Of a stretch of DNA of 64,000 bases, positions 9,439 through 18,071 are shown in pieces. How positions within the stretch are numbered: position 1 is the first letter of the stretch; every line of letters starts with the position of its first letter. Origin of the DNA: Streptomyces oryzae. Its GTDB lineage: Bacteria > Actinomycetota > Actinomycetes > Streptomycetales > Streptomycetaceae. The stretch covers positions 1 to 64,000 of the forward strand of contig NZ_JADKMA010000012.1 in assembly GCF_017676365.1 (NCBI RefSeq). The letters run 5' to 3'. The position numbers and the translations under genes are program-made. The notes under the pieces were generated by a model. The model was not told the DNA's origin and did not search any database. It was given only the letters and a program-made list of their open reading frames with translations.

Positions 9439-11052
9439 TCAGACGTGCACGGACGGCCCGGCGTCGTTCTTACCGCGGCTGGTGAAGACGGCGACGCCCG
9501 CGGCCAGGACCGAGACGATGCCCGCGCAGACGAACGCGAGGCTCATGCCGGAGACGAAGGAGTCGTGCACCACGTGCTTGATCGCCTCGGCCATCTGCTC
9601 GGGCGTGCCCTTGGGTACGGGGGCGATGCCGACCTCGGCGGCGTTCTTGAGGGCGGCCTCCTTCGTCTCGTCCAGCGGCGGCAGTTTGGCCTCGGCCCAC
9701 TTGTGGGGGAGTTCGCTGCCGACCCGGGAGGCCATCACGGCACCGAGGACAGCCGTACCGAGGCTGCCGCCCACCTGCATGGCGGCCTGCTGGAGACCGC
9801 CCGCGACACCGGCGTGCTGCAACGGGGCGTTCCCGACGATGACTTCGGTGGCACCGACCATCACCGGGGCGAGTCCCAGCCCCAGGAGCACGAACCACAG
9901 GGAGGTGACACCCATCCCGCTGTCCGCCTCCAGGGTGGAGAGGCCGAACATCGCGACGGCGGCCAGCGCCATGGCGGCGACCAGCGGAATGCGCGGGCCC
10001 ACCTTGGTGATGACGGCGCCGGCCAGCGGCGAGGCGACGATCATCGACGCGGTCAGCGGCAGCAGCCGCAGGCCGCTGTCCACCGGCGAGAGCCCGTTGA
10101 CGTTCTGCAGGTAGAAGGTGACGAAGAAGATGCCGCCCATGAAGCCGAAGGCCATGAGCACCATCAGTACGGTGCCGGCGGTCAGCGGCACCGAGCGGAA
10201 CATGCTCATCGGCAGCAGCGGTTCCCTGACCTTGGTCTCCCAGAAGCCGAAGACGGCGAAGGCCACCACGGAGGCCGTCAGGAACCCGAGCGTCTTGGCG
10301 TCCCCCCAGTGCCAGTCGGGAGCCTTGATGATCGCCCAGACGAGGCAGAACATCGCGCCCGACAGCAGGACGATGCCCAGCAGGTCGAAGGAGCGGGGTG
10401 CGTCCTCGGCGCGCCGGTCGAGCAGCAGCACGAGCCCCATCACCAGCGCGAGAGCGCCGACGGGGACGTTGATGAAGAAGACCGACTCCCAGCCCTTGTG
10501 CTCGACCAGCAGTCCGCCGACGATCGGTCCGGCCGCCGTCGAGGCGCCGATGACCGCGCCCCAGATACCGATGGCCGCGTTCAGCCGCTCGGCGGGGAAG
10601 GAGGCGCGCAGCAGTCCGAGCGCGGCGGGCATCAGAAGGGCGCCGCATATGCCCTGGAGTACACGGAAGGTGATGACGAGGGCGACGCTGCCGGACAGGC
10701 CGATGGCCGCGGAGGCGGCCGCGAAGCCGATGACGCCGCCGAGGAAGGTCTGGCGGTGCCCGAAGCGGTCACCCAGCTTGCCCGCTGTGATCAGCGAGAC
10801 CGCTAGCGCGAGCAGATAGCCGTTGGTGATCCACTGAACGTCGGCGAGGGAGGCGTCGAGGTCGTCCTGGATGGCTGGGTTGGCGATGGCGACGATCGTC
10901 CCGTCGAGGGCAACCATCGCGACGCCGAAGGCGACGGTGACGAGGGTCAGCCACGGGTGCCCGCGCAGCCCGCTGCGGGCCTGTCGGCCACCGCCCTCGG
11001 GGCTTGCCCGGTCCGGCGCGTCGTGCGCGACGGTGCTGGTCTGGGTGGTCAT
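9439..11052 (-). CDS. MFS drug-efflux transporter, DHA2 (EmrB/QacA) family
   Basis: 537 residues with about 14 membrane helices. Motif A-like GKLGDRFGHRQTFLGG lies after helix 2, and the first helix carries VAMVALDGTIVAIANPAIQ, typical of DHA2 transporters that exchange protons for lipophilic drugs. The ATG at 11052 (MTTQTSTVAHD) has no convincing ribosome site; the upstream TTG frame is less likely. A TetR regulator (11165-11794) is transcribed divergently across a 112-bp region with a palindromic element, so export is probably induced by a ligand of that regulator. The substrate is unknown. A weak hairpin (GGCCGTC/GACGGCC, 9434-9458) overlaps the stop codon. Confidence 0.93.
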   Translation of the reverse strand: MTTQTSTVAHDAPDRASPEGGGRQARSGLRGHPWLTLVTVAFGVAMVALDGTIVAIANPAIQDDLDASLADVQWITNGYLLALAVSLITAGKLGDRFGHRQTFLGGVIGFAAASAAIGLSGSVALVITFRVLQGICGALLMPAALGLLRASFPAERLNAAIGIWGAVIGASTAAGPIVGGLLVEHKGWESVFFINVPVGALALVMGLVLLLDRRAEDAPRSFDLLGIVLLSGAMFCLVWAIIKAPDWHWGDAKTLGFLTASVVAFAVFGFWETKVREPLLPMSMFRSVPLTAGTVLMVLMAFGFMGGIFFVTFYLQNVNGLSPVDSGLRLLPLTASMIVASPLAGAVITKVGPRIPLVAAMALAAVAMFGLSTLEADSGMGVTSLWFVLLGLGLAPVMVGATEVIVGNAPLQHAGVAGGLQQAAMQVGGSLGTAVLGAVMASRVGSELPHKWAEAKLPPLDETKEAALKNAAEVGIAPVPKGTPEQMAEAIKHVVHDSFVSGMSLAFVCAGIVSVLAAGVAVFTSRGKNDAGPSVHV

Positions 11053-11082
11053 GCCGGGGAGGATAATGACAGCGACTGACAA

Positions 11083-11116
11083 TTGACAAACCAAATTATT
11101 AGCCGGTAAATGTCAA
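11083..11116 (+). promoter_or_regulatory. Promoter of the tetR gene and likely TetR operator
   Basis: TTGACA (11083-11088), 17-bp spacer, GTAAAT (11106-11111): a good sigma-70-type promoter directed at the regulator gene. The outer hexamers also form an inverted pair TTGACA...TGTCAA (11111-11116), so the same stretch could hold the operator controlling both the exporter and its regulator. Confidence 0.55.
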
Positions 11117-11164
11117 GTGGCGCTCACGTATCGTGAGTATCCCGAACCAGGAGAGGAAGCCACT

Positions 11165-11794
11165 TTGACCGGTCTGCGTGAGCGGAAGAAGCAGCGCACA
11201 AGGGATGCGCTGGTCGTGGCGGCCCACGAGCTCTTCGTCACGCAGGGCTACGAAACGACCACGGTCGACCAGATTGCCGAAGCCGTGGACGTCTCCCAGC
11301 GCACCTTCTTCCGCTATTTCGCGAACAAGGAAGAAGTAGCGCTGTTCGTGCAGGACATGGTGGAGCGGTTCTACTACGAGGCCGTCTGTGCCCGCCCGGC
11401 CGGTGAAGCTCCACTGGAGTGTCTGCGCAACACTCTCGACGACATATGGGACGACGTCGGAGCGGCCGTGGAGGAGATCACCCCCATCGACCTGCACCTG
11501 AAGATGTGCCAGGTGATCGAGATGACCCCCGCGCTGCTCGCTGCACGCCTGAGGCACTCGCTGCTGCTGGAGGAGAAACTCGTCCAGGAGATGGCCCGGC
11601 GCACCGGTGTGGACGCCGACAAGGACCCACGGCCACGCGTTCTGGTCGCGGCGTTCACCGGGGTGACGCTCACCGCGTCCAGGCAATGGAGCATGCGCAA
11701 CGACGCCTCCCTGGCGATGGCGCGCGAGGTCACCCGTGATTACTTGGCGCAACTGGGACCCGCTCTCTGCGCGGACTGGACCCGGCAGAGCTGA
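11165..11794 (+). CDS. TetR-family transcriptional regulator
   Basis: 209 residues. The N-terminal TetR helix-turn-helix is clear: TGLRERKKQRTRDALVVAAHELF, then GYETTTVDQIAEAVDVSQRTFFRYFANKEEV. The C-terminal ligand-binding part is unrelated to named groups that I recognise. The start is the TTG at 11165, just after AGGAGAGG; a GTG at 11117 would add 16 residues but has no ribosome site. It is divergent from the DHA2 exporter and is the obvious candidate for its repressor. Confidence 0.93.
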   Translation: MTGLRERKKQRTRDALVVAAHELFVTQGYETTTVDQIAEAVDVSQRTFFRYFANKEEVALFVQDMVERFYYEAVCARPAGEAPLECLRNTLDDIWDDVGAAVEEITPIDLHLKMCQVIEMTPALLAARLRHSLLLEEKLVQEMARRTGVDADKDPRPRVLVAAFTGVTLTASRQWSMRNDASLAMAREVTRDYLAQLGPALCADWTRQS

Positions 11795-11961
11795 ACCCGG
11801 CTGCCCGACTGCCGTACCAGGCACGGCAGTTGCGCACGGTGACCAGTAGGCCATACGGACGCGCCGGGGTGACCTGACGGCTGAATACGAAACGTGAGAT
11901 GACTCACGGGACGCCCATGGATGCGGGCCCACCGCGCGGCATCTCCTAGGGTGTCGCTCCA

Positions 11962-13221
11962 GTGACTCACTTCTCCGCACTAGGCAACCCGCTGTCCGGA
12001 TCAGGCGTCCCCACGTCGGGCGCCCCGGGCATCACGGCCTGGCGTGCGCTGCTCGCCCTGGCCGTCGTCTTCGTGCTGCTGGCGACCACCGGCTGGACAG
12101 CGGTCCGCAAGCATCAGGCCGACGCCGGGCCCCGCGCGGCAGCACTGCACGCCTGGGAGAAGGGCTCCTTCGCCGGCCGCCCGCTGCCCGACCCCGACGC
12201 CTCGCCCAGCCGCATCGCGCGCTACTTCGCCGGGCTGAACGCGGCACAGCAGCGCACCCTCGCCGCGCGCTATCCGCTGGTCGTGGGCAACCTCGGCGGT
12301 GCCCCCCTGGCGCTGCGCTACCGGTCCAACCACACGGCGCTGCTCCAGGCACGCGAGACCGAGCACAAACGGATGCGGGACCAGCGGCTGACGGACGAGG
12401 GCCGTCTCCAGGCCGGGCAGCGGATGCACCGCTTCGAGTCGATGCTGCGCCCCGGGCGGCAGATCCTGGCCTTCGACCCGACAGGACGCGGCAGGGCAGC
12501 CGAGGTCTTCGGCGACCTGCGGGACGCCCAGCGCGTCTCGGTGGTCGTCCCCGGGGTCGACACCGACCTGCTGACCTTCGAGAAGTCGGCACGGCCGTAC
12601 GCCGCTCCGGTCGGCATGGCCGACTCGCTGCAGCATCAGCAGCGCACCGCCCGCCCCGGTCTGCGCACGGCGACGATCGCCTGGGCCGACTACACCGCGC
12701 CCGCAGGGCTCGGCGTGGACGCCGCCTCCGGCGGCCCGGCCGAGGACGGTGCGGTACGGCTCAACCGGCTGCTGCGGGCCCTGCCCGACACATCGGTGGG
12801 CCACACCCCCAAGGTCGCGCTGTTCTGCCACAGCTACGGCTCGGTGGTGTGCGGCGTAGCAGCACACCAGCTGCCGGACAGCGTCACCGACATCGCCGTG
12901 GCGGGCAGCCCGGGGATGCGCGCCGACAACACGTCGCAGCTGGGCACCCGCGCCCGTATCTGGGCGATGCGGGACGGCGACGACTGGATCGCCGATGTGC
13001 CCCACATGGATGTCGGCGGGCTCGGGCACGGCGCCGACCCGGTCGCGGACGCCTTCGGTGCCCGGCACCTGTCGGCGCGGGGCGCCGTCGGGCACACCGG
13101 CTACTTCGTGCCGCACACCGACAGCCTCGAGAACTTCGCCGCGATCGGCACCGGCTCCTACCAGGACGTCTCCTGCGACTCCACCGACCCGAAGTGCTCC
13201 TTCGTCCCAGGCGCGCCCTGA
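11962..13221 (+). CDS. Membrane-anchored alpha/beta-hydrolase, DUF1023
   Basis: 419 residues. One membrane segment near residues 30-46 (ALLALAVVFVLLATTGW) anchors an extracytoplasmic domain. The nucleophile motif is CHSYGSVVCG with Ser291; a later GSPGMRADN and GLGHGADP contain candidate acidic and histidine partners, and the extreme C-terminus has cysteines (CDSTDPKC). This is the DUF1023 alpha/beta-hydrolase pattern; no substrate is known for the family. GTG start. A paralogue with the same blocks is encoded at 16884-18071, on the far side of a two-component system. Confidence 0.85.
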   Translation: MTHFSALGNPLSGSGVPTSGAPGITAWRALLALAVVFVLLATTGWTAVRKHQADAGPRAAALHAWEKGSFAGRPLPDPDASPSRIARYFAGLNAAQQRTLAARYPLVVGNLGGAPLALRYRSNHTALLQARETEHKRMRDQRLTDEGRLQAGQRMHRFESMLRPGRQILAFDPTGRGRAAEVFGDLRDAQRVSVVVPGVDTDLLTFEKSARPYAAPVGMADSLQHQQRTARPGLRTATIAWADYTAPAGLGVDAASGGPAEDGAVRLNRLLRALPDTSVGHTPKVALFCHSYGSVVCGVAAHQLPDSVTDIAVAGSPGMRADNTSQLGTRARIWAMRDGDDWIADVPHMDVGGLGHGADPVADAFGARHLSARGAVGHTGYFVPHTDSLENFAAIGTGSYQDVSCDSTDPKCSFVPGAP

Positions 13222-13355
13222 CGTCCCGCGAGGGCGCACCAGGCGTCCCGCCACGCCGTACCCAAGACCACCCGAGTCCCCCTACGCCCCGAATCAGCGC
13301 GCGTAGCGTTGCAGAGAGCGGCGGAGGGGGGACGGAGAGCCGACCGGCGCATACG

Positions 13356-14243
13356 ATGGCCCACATGGGTGACGTACTGGCTGGAATTCACTCCACCTGG
13401 GAGTTCGATTCAGACTCCGTGCTCATCCGCTTCGAACGGGGGATTCGCACGCCGAAGCTCTTCCAGGTGCTCGGGGAGCGGCGTATTCCGTACGAGGCGC
13501 TGAGCGCCGTCGAGCTGGCCCCGGGCGGCAAACGCGGCACCGTCGTGCTGCGCGCCGTGCCCCGCGAGGGCGCCGACCCGCTGCTGGAAGCGGCTGCCGG
13601 GCAGCTCAAGGAGAGCAGCGACCCCTACCGCCTGGTGCTGCCCGCGGAGCGCGAGACGCTGGCGGACTACTACGCGACCGAACTGCGCTCCGCGCTGCCA
13701 GAGGAGGCGGCGAAACCCGCCGAGCACCATCTGGTCGCCGCGCCGGCAGCGCCGCAGAGCTTCAAGGCGTACGACGGCAAGGCCTCCTTCGACGGCAAGG
13801 TCGTCGCCTTCCGCTGGTTCTGGACGGGAGCCTCGACGGCCAAATGGAAAGCCGGCGACCAGTTCTTCCCCGTAGCAGAGCTGGAAGACGTCGAATGGCG
13901 CTCCCCGGAGGGGCTCAGCGGCCACCTGCGGCTGCGCCCGCGCGGAGCCGAGATGCTCGCGGAGGCCGACCAGGACCCGGCCTCCGTGGTTTTCGGTCTC
14001 GGCTACGGCCCCGTCTACGAATCGCTCCCCTTCGCCGCCTCGGTCCTGGAGGCGGTGCGCGCGGCCGGTCCGGTGCGGGAGCTGGAGAGCATCCGCACAC
14101 CTCCCGCGGCGCCGCAGCCGCACCGCTCGGACCCGGCCGACGTGGCCGAGCGCATCCGGCACCTCGGTGAACTGCACGACGCCGGGCTGCTGACCGATGA
14201 CGAGTTCACCGCCAAGAAGGCGGAGCTGCTGGCGGAGCTGTGA
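13356..14243 (+). CDS. DUF4429 protein with C-terminal SHOCT motif
   Basis: 295 residues (292 if the second ATG at 13365 is used, giving MGDVLAGIHSTWEFDSD; neither has a strong ribosome site). Two related beta-rich halves are visible: residues ~10-110 (WEFDSDSVLIRFERG ... ERETLADYYATELR) and ~130-235 (YDGKASFDGKVVAFRW ... FGPVYESL-like), matching the duplicated DUF4429 domain. The last 30 residues (RIRHLGELHDAGLLTDDEFTAKKAELL) form a SHOCT motif, usually an oligomerisation module. No signal peptide. It overlaps the following histidine kinase by GTGA, so translation is coupled and it may act with that two-component system. Confidence 0.85.
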   Translation: MAHMGDVLAGIHSTWEFDSDSVLIRFERGIRTPKLFQVLGERRIPYEALSAVELAPGGKRGTVVLRAVPREGADPLLEAAAGQLKESSDPYRLVLPAERETLADYYATELRSALPEEAAKPAEHHLVAAPAAPQSFKAYDGKASFDGKVVAFRWFWTGASTAKWKAGDQFFPVAELEDVEWRSPEGLSGHLRLRPRGAEMLAEADQDPASVVFGLGYGPVYESLPFAASVLEAVRAAGPVRELESIRTPPAAPQPHRSDPADVAERIRHLGELHDAGLLTDDEFTAKKAELLAEL

Positions 14244-15889
14244 GCGTGCGCACCGTGGTGCCCCGCCTGCGCGGTGAGCTGCGCTCCCTGGGCACCGCAC
14301 TGGCCACGCCCGCCGCCTCGCACGAGCCGCTACTGGGCCACGCCTCGTCCCGCTGGGTGCGGCGGCTGCCCTATGTACTGGCGTTCGGCTTCACCGTCTC
14401 GCTCCTCCCGTCCACCATCCAGGTGCTGACGAACGACTACGGGATGCACGCAGCACTGGCCGGTGCCCTGGGGGTGGCACAGACCGCGCCGCTGATGCTG
14501 CTGGCCGTCACCAGGCCGCTGCCCGCCTGGTGGATCATCTTCGCCGCCGACCTGCTGGGCGCCCTGACCCTGCTCGCGGCGGACGGGACCGCAGGCCGCC
14601 CCTGGCCGTGGCCGCCCACGGTGATCGTGGGCTATCTGGTGCTGTGCCTGGCGCTGGCGCTGCGCGAGAGCCGTCGCACCCTGCTTGCCGTCTGGCTCAC
14701 CACGGTGACCGCCTCACTTGTGCTCGGTTTCGTCTCACCAGCGCTCAGTGAGGGAACGAACGTCCTGCTGATCGTGCTCAGCGGCGCCGTCCTGCTGCTC
14801 GGCGCCACGCTGCGGGAACGGGCGGAGGCCCAGCGGCGACTGGCCGAGCAGGAGACCATCAGCGAGGCGGAGCGCGCACAGCGCACCCTGCTGGAGGAGC
14901 GTGCCCGTATCGCGAGGGAACTGCACGACGTTGTGGCACACCACATGTCGGTCATCACGGTCCAGGCGGACAGTGCGCCCTACCGGATCGCTGAGATGCC
15001 GCAGGCGGCGCGCGAGGAGTTCGACACCATCGCCGCCACGGCACGCGAGTCGCTGACCGAGATGCGCCGCCTGCTGGGCGTCCTGAGGAGCGAGAAAACC
15101 CGCGGCGAGCGAGCGCCACAGCCCGGCCTGGAGAGGCTGGAACAGCTCGTGGAGGCCACCGTACGCGCCGGAGTACCGGCCGAACTGAACATCTCCCTCC
15201 CCGAGGGCGGGGACGGTGCAGCAGACGCGTTTTCCGCGGCAGACGGACTTCCCGGGGCCGCGCCGACCGTGACGCTGTCGGCGTACCGGATCGTCCAGGA
15301 GGCGCTCGCCAATGTCGTACGGCACGCGCCCGGCGCACAGACCCGCGTTTCGGTGACGGCACCGGAGGGCTTCCTTTCCGTACTGGTCGTCAACGGTCCC
15401 TCCCCGGAGCCGGAGGCCGCGCCGCTGGAGACGGCCGGCACCGGACACGGGCTGGTCGGGATGCGGGAGCGGGTGCGGCTGGTCGGCGGCAGCCTGGAGG
15501 TCGGCCCGCTGCCCGACGGCGGCTTCCGCGTCGCCGCCCGGCTCCCGCTGAGCCCGCCGGTCGCGGGCCTGGACGAGCCGCACGACGCCGCGGGGGAGGG
15601 CGGAGGCGCAGAGGCTTATGGCGACGCGGAGGCGCACGGCAGCGCCGAGGCGGACGGCACACAGGGCGAGAGCGCTCAGGAGCAGGTCATCCAGGAGCAG
15701 ACCGCCCAGGGCGTCGGCGGGCCGGACAGCGGACAGGACAGCGAGCTGGCGCAGCAGCGCGCGCCCCGCAGGCGGGCTCGGCGCAAGCGGGACGAGCAAC
15801 AGCAGGGCAAGCGCAAAAAAACCAGCAAACAGACCAGCAAACAGACCAATAACGACTCGAAGGACACAAGGGGTTCCGCGACCGCATGA
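14240..15889 (+). CDS. Two-component sensor histidine kinase (NarL/LuxR-partner class)
   Basis: 549 residues. About six membrane helices occupy residues 35-195, followed by a short coiled coil and the HisKA_3 dimerisation domain: ARELHDVVAHHMSVI with phospho-acceptor His229. The ATPase domain shows AYRIVQEALANVVRHA and GTGHGLVGMRERVRLVGGSL. There is no periplasmic sensor domain, so the signal is probably read in or near the membrane. An unusual ~105-residue tail follows the kinase, first Ala/Gly/Glu/Gln-rich and then strongly basic (RRRARRKRDEQQQGKRKKTSKQ). GTG start overlaps the previous stop; its own stop overlaps the response regulator (ATGA). Confidence 0.93.
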   Translation: MSVRTVVPRLRGELRSLGTALATPAASHEPLLGHASSRWVRRLPYVLAFGFTVSLLPSTIQVLTNDYGMHAALAGALGVAQTAPLMLLAVTRPLPAWWIIFAADLLGALTLLAADGTAGRPWPWPPTVIVGYLVLCLALALRESRRTLLAVWLTTVTASLVLGFVSPALSEGTNVLLIVLSGAVLLLGATLRERAEAQRRLAEQETISEAERAQRTLLEERARIARELHDVVAHHMSVITVQADSAPYRIAEMPQAAREEFDTIAATARESLTEMRRLLGVLRSEKTRGERAPQPGLERLEQLVEATVRAGVPAELNISLPEGGDGAADAFSAADGLPGAAPTVTLSAYRIVQEALANVVRHAPGAQTRVSVTAPEGFLSVLVVNGPSPEPEAAPLETAGTGHGLVGMRERVRLVGGSLEVGPLPDGGFRVAARLPLSPPVAGLDEPHDAAGEGGGAEAYGDAEAHGSAEADGTQGESAQEQVIQEQTAQGVGGPDSGQDSELAQQRAPRRRARRKRDEQQQGKRKKTSKQTSKQTNNDSKDTRGSATA

Positions 15890-16620
15890 ACGGCATCAGC
15901 GCACCCGGCGCCTATTCGACGGACCGGGTGACCCGCGTGGTCATCGTCGACGACCAGGCCATGGTCCGCGCGGGGTTCGCCGCCCTGCTGGCCGCCCAGA
16001 GCGACATCGACGTGGTGGGCGAGGCGGCCGACGGTGTGGCCGGCGTCGAACTGTGCCGCCGCGCGCACCCGGACGTCGTACTGATGGACGTACGCATGCC
16101 ACGGCTGAACGGCCTGGAGGCGGCGCAGCAGTTGCTCGATCCGCCGCCCGGCGTCACCCATCAGCCCAAGGTGCTGATGCTGACCACGTTCGATGTGGAC
16201 GACTACGTGTACGAGGCCCTGCGCCTCGGGGCGAGCGGCTTTCTGCTCAAGGACGCGCCACCGGCCGACCTGATCGCGGCGGTGCGGGTCGTGGCCGAGG
16301 GTGAGGCGCTGCTGGCGCCCTCGGTGACCCGGCGGCTGATCGCGGAGTTCGCCCGGCAGCGGTCCGGTCCCGCCCCGCGCAAGGGGCGCGCCTCAGCTCC
16401 AGAGCTGCGGCTGAAGGCGCTGACCGAGCGGGAGACCGAGGTGCTGGAGCTGGTGGCCCGCGGGCAGTCCAACTCCGAGATCGCCGCATCGCTGGTGCTG
16501 GCCGAGCAGACGGTGAAGACCCATGTGAGCCGCATCTTCGGCAAGCTGGGGCTGCGGGACCGCGCTCAAGCCGTCATCTTCGCCTACGAGTCGGGGCTTG
16601 TCGCACCGGGCGACCAGTAA
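15886..16620 (+). CDS. LuxR-type response regulator
   Basis: 244 residues. The receiver domain has the acidic pair Asp22/Asp23, phospho-acceptor Asp68 (VLMDVRMPRLNG), Thr in LTTFD, and the conserved Lys in FLLKDAPP. The C-terminal LuxR helix-turn-helix is LTEREREVLEL-like: LTERETEVLELVARGQSNSEIA ending VKTHVSRIFGKLGL. A ~12-residue N-terminal extension precedes the receiver. It is translated with the kinase through an ATGA overlap and so is its cognate partner. The nearest candidates for its regulon are the flanking DUF1023 hydrolases. Confidence 0.96.
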   Translation: MNGISAPGAYSTDRVTRVVIVDDQAMVRAGFAALLAAQSDIDVVGEAADGVAGVELCRRAHPDVVLMDVRMPRLNGLEAAQQLLDPPPGVTHQPKVLMLTTFDVDDYVYEALRLGASGFLLKDAPPADLIAAVRVVAEGEALLAPSVTRRLIAEFARQRSGPAPRKGRASAPELRLKALTERETEVLELVARGQSNSEIAASLVLAEQTVKTHVSRIFGKLGLRDRAQAVIFAYESGLVAPGDQ

Positions 16621-16883
16621 CGCCCTTTTCCGGCTCCCAGCGGCTTCCAGGGGCTTCCAGGGGCTCCAGCAACGCCCGCTGCCCTGCCGATAGCGCCGTC
16701 GCCTTCCCGGCTCCCGAAGGCTCGCACAGCGCTTTTCGCTGGTAGCGCCCTCCGCCACCCCCTACCCCAGTAGCACGCGCGGGTTGGCTCCGCAGGGTGA
16801 CGCCCGGGTCACAGCCGGAGCCGCACTCTCCTTCTGCCGCCACCAGAGACTCCGTTCGGGCGGCGGGAGGAGGGACACCCCAC

Positions 16884-18071
16884 ATGAAGCGCCGCCGCAA
16901 GCGTGCTCTGCTCGTCGCCCCGCTCGTCGCGGCCGTGTTCGCCACGACAGCAGGCGTGACCAGCGGAACGGAGCAGACCCCGGTAACCGGGCCAGCGCCC
17001 GGCGCCGCCGCCTGGCGTGCGGACCGATCGCTGGGGCGCACGCTGCCCGACCCCGCAACCGCGAACCCCGAACGAGTCGCCGACTTCTTCGCGGGGCTGA
17101 ACGGGAGGGAGCGGCGGGCGCTGGTGCGGCGGCATCCGATGACGGTGGGGAATCTGGACGGCGCCCCCCTACGGGACCGTTACCAGGCGAACCGGTTGGC
17201 GCTCAAGGCGGAGCGGCGGGCGGAGTTGGGGCGGGTGCGGGATGCCGGGCTGACGCTGGAGGACCACCGGGAGGCCAGGAGGAAGGCGGAGCGGTACGCC
17301 GAACTGCTCGCTCGGGGCCGGCAGATTCTCGCCTTCGATCCGCGTGGCCGGGGCCAGGTCGCCGAGGTCTACGGGGATTTGGCGCACGCCACCCGCACCG
17401 CGGTCGTCGTTCCCGGCTCCGACATCGATCTGGCCACCTTCGACGGCGACGGCAAGAACCGCTACGGCAAGCCCGCGGGCATGGCCACCGCGCTGCGCGA
17501 CCGGATGGCCGCGCGCGCCCCGCGCACGCGTACCGCGGTGATCGCGTGGGTCGGTTACACCACCCCCGTCGGCCTCGGCCCCGACGCCGCCACCGGGCGG
17601 CTCGCGAAGGCGGGCGCCCCGCGGCTGGCGCGCTTCCTGCACGGGCTGTCGCAGACGGGCGCCCCGGCCCCTGCCGTGCTGTGCCACAGCTACGGCTCGG
17701 TGGTGTGCGGCCGGGCGGCGGCGCGGCTCGGCCGGTCCGACGCCGCCGACCTGATCGTCTTCGGTTCCCCCGGGATGCGGGCCGGCTCGGTGGCGGGACT
17801 GCACACCAGGGTGCCGGTGTGGGCCGCCCGCGCGGACGAGGACTGGATCGGGCGGGTGCCCAATGTCGAGCTGTTCGGCCTGGGACACGGCGCCGACCCC
17901 ACAGCTGCCGGGTTCGGCGCCCGGGTCGTCACCGCGGCACAGGCCGACGGACACAGCGGCTATCTGAAGCCGGGCACCGACTCGCTGGACAACTTCGCCG
18001 CTGTCGCGCTGCGCGCCTACGGCTCCGTGCAGTGCGCCCCCGCCTCCCAGGAGTGCGCCGATGCCCGCTGA
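16884..18071 (+). CDS. Secreted alpha/beta-hydrolase, DUF1023 paralogue
   Basis: 395 residues from the ATG at 16884, which follows GGAGGAGG; the open frame upstream is not coding. The basic start MKRRRKRALLVAPLVAAVFATTAG is a signal peptide or anchor. It shares all key blocks with 11962-13221: CHSYGSVVCG (Ser269), GSPGMRAGS, GLGHGADPTAAGFGAR, GYLKPGTDSLDNFAA and a C-terminal cysteine pair. The two are therefore paralogues separated by the DUF4429 and two-component genes. It overlaps the next gene by 11 bp, suggesting joint expression with the acyltransferase. Substrate unknown. Confidence 0.85.
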   Translation: MKRRRKRALLVAPLVAAVFATTAGVTSGTEQTPVTGPAPGAAAWRADRSLGRTLPDPATANPERVADFFAGLNGRERRALVRRHPMTVGNLDGAPLRDRYQANRLALKAERRAELGRVRDAGLTLEDHREARRKAERYAELLARGRQILAFDPRGRGQVAEVYGDLAHATRTAVVVPGSDIDLATFDGDGKNRYGKPAGMATALRDRMAARAPRTRTAVIAWVGYTTPVGLGPDAATGRLAKAGAPRLARFLHGLSQTGAPAPAVLCHSYGSVVCGRAAARLGRSDAADLIVFGSPGMRAGSVAGLHTRVPVWAARADEDWIGRVPNVELFGLGHGADPTAAGFGARVVTAAQADGHSGYLKPGTDSLDNFAAVALRAYGSVQCAPASQECADAR

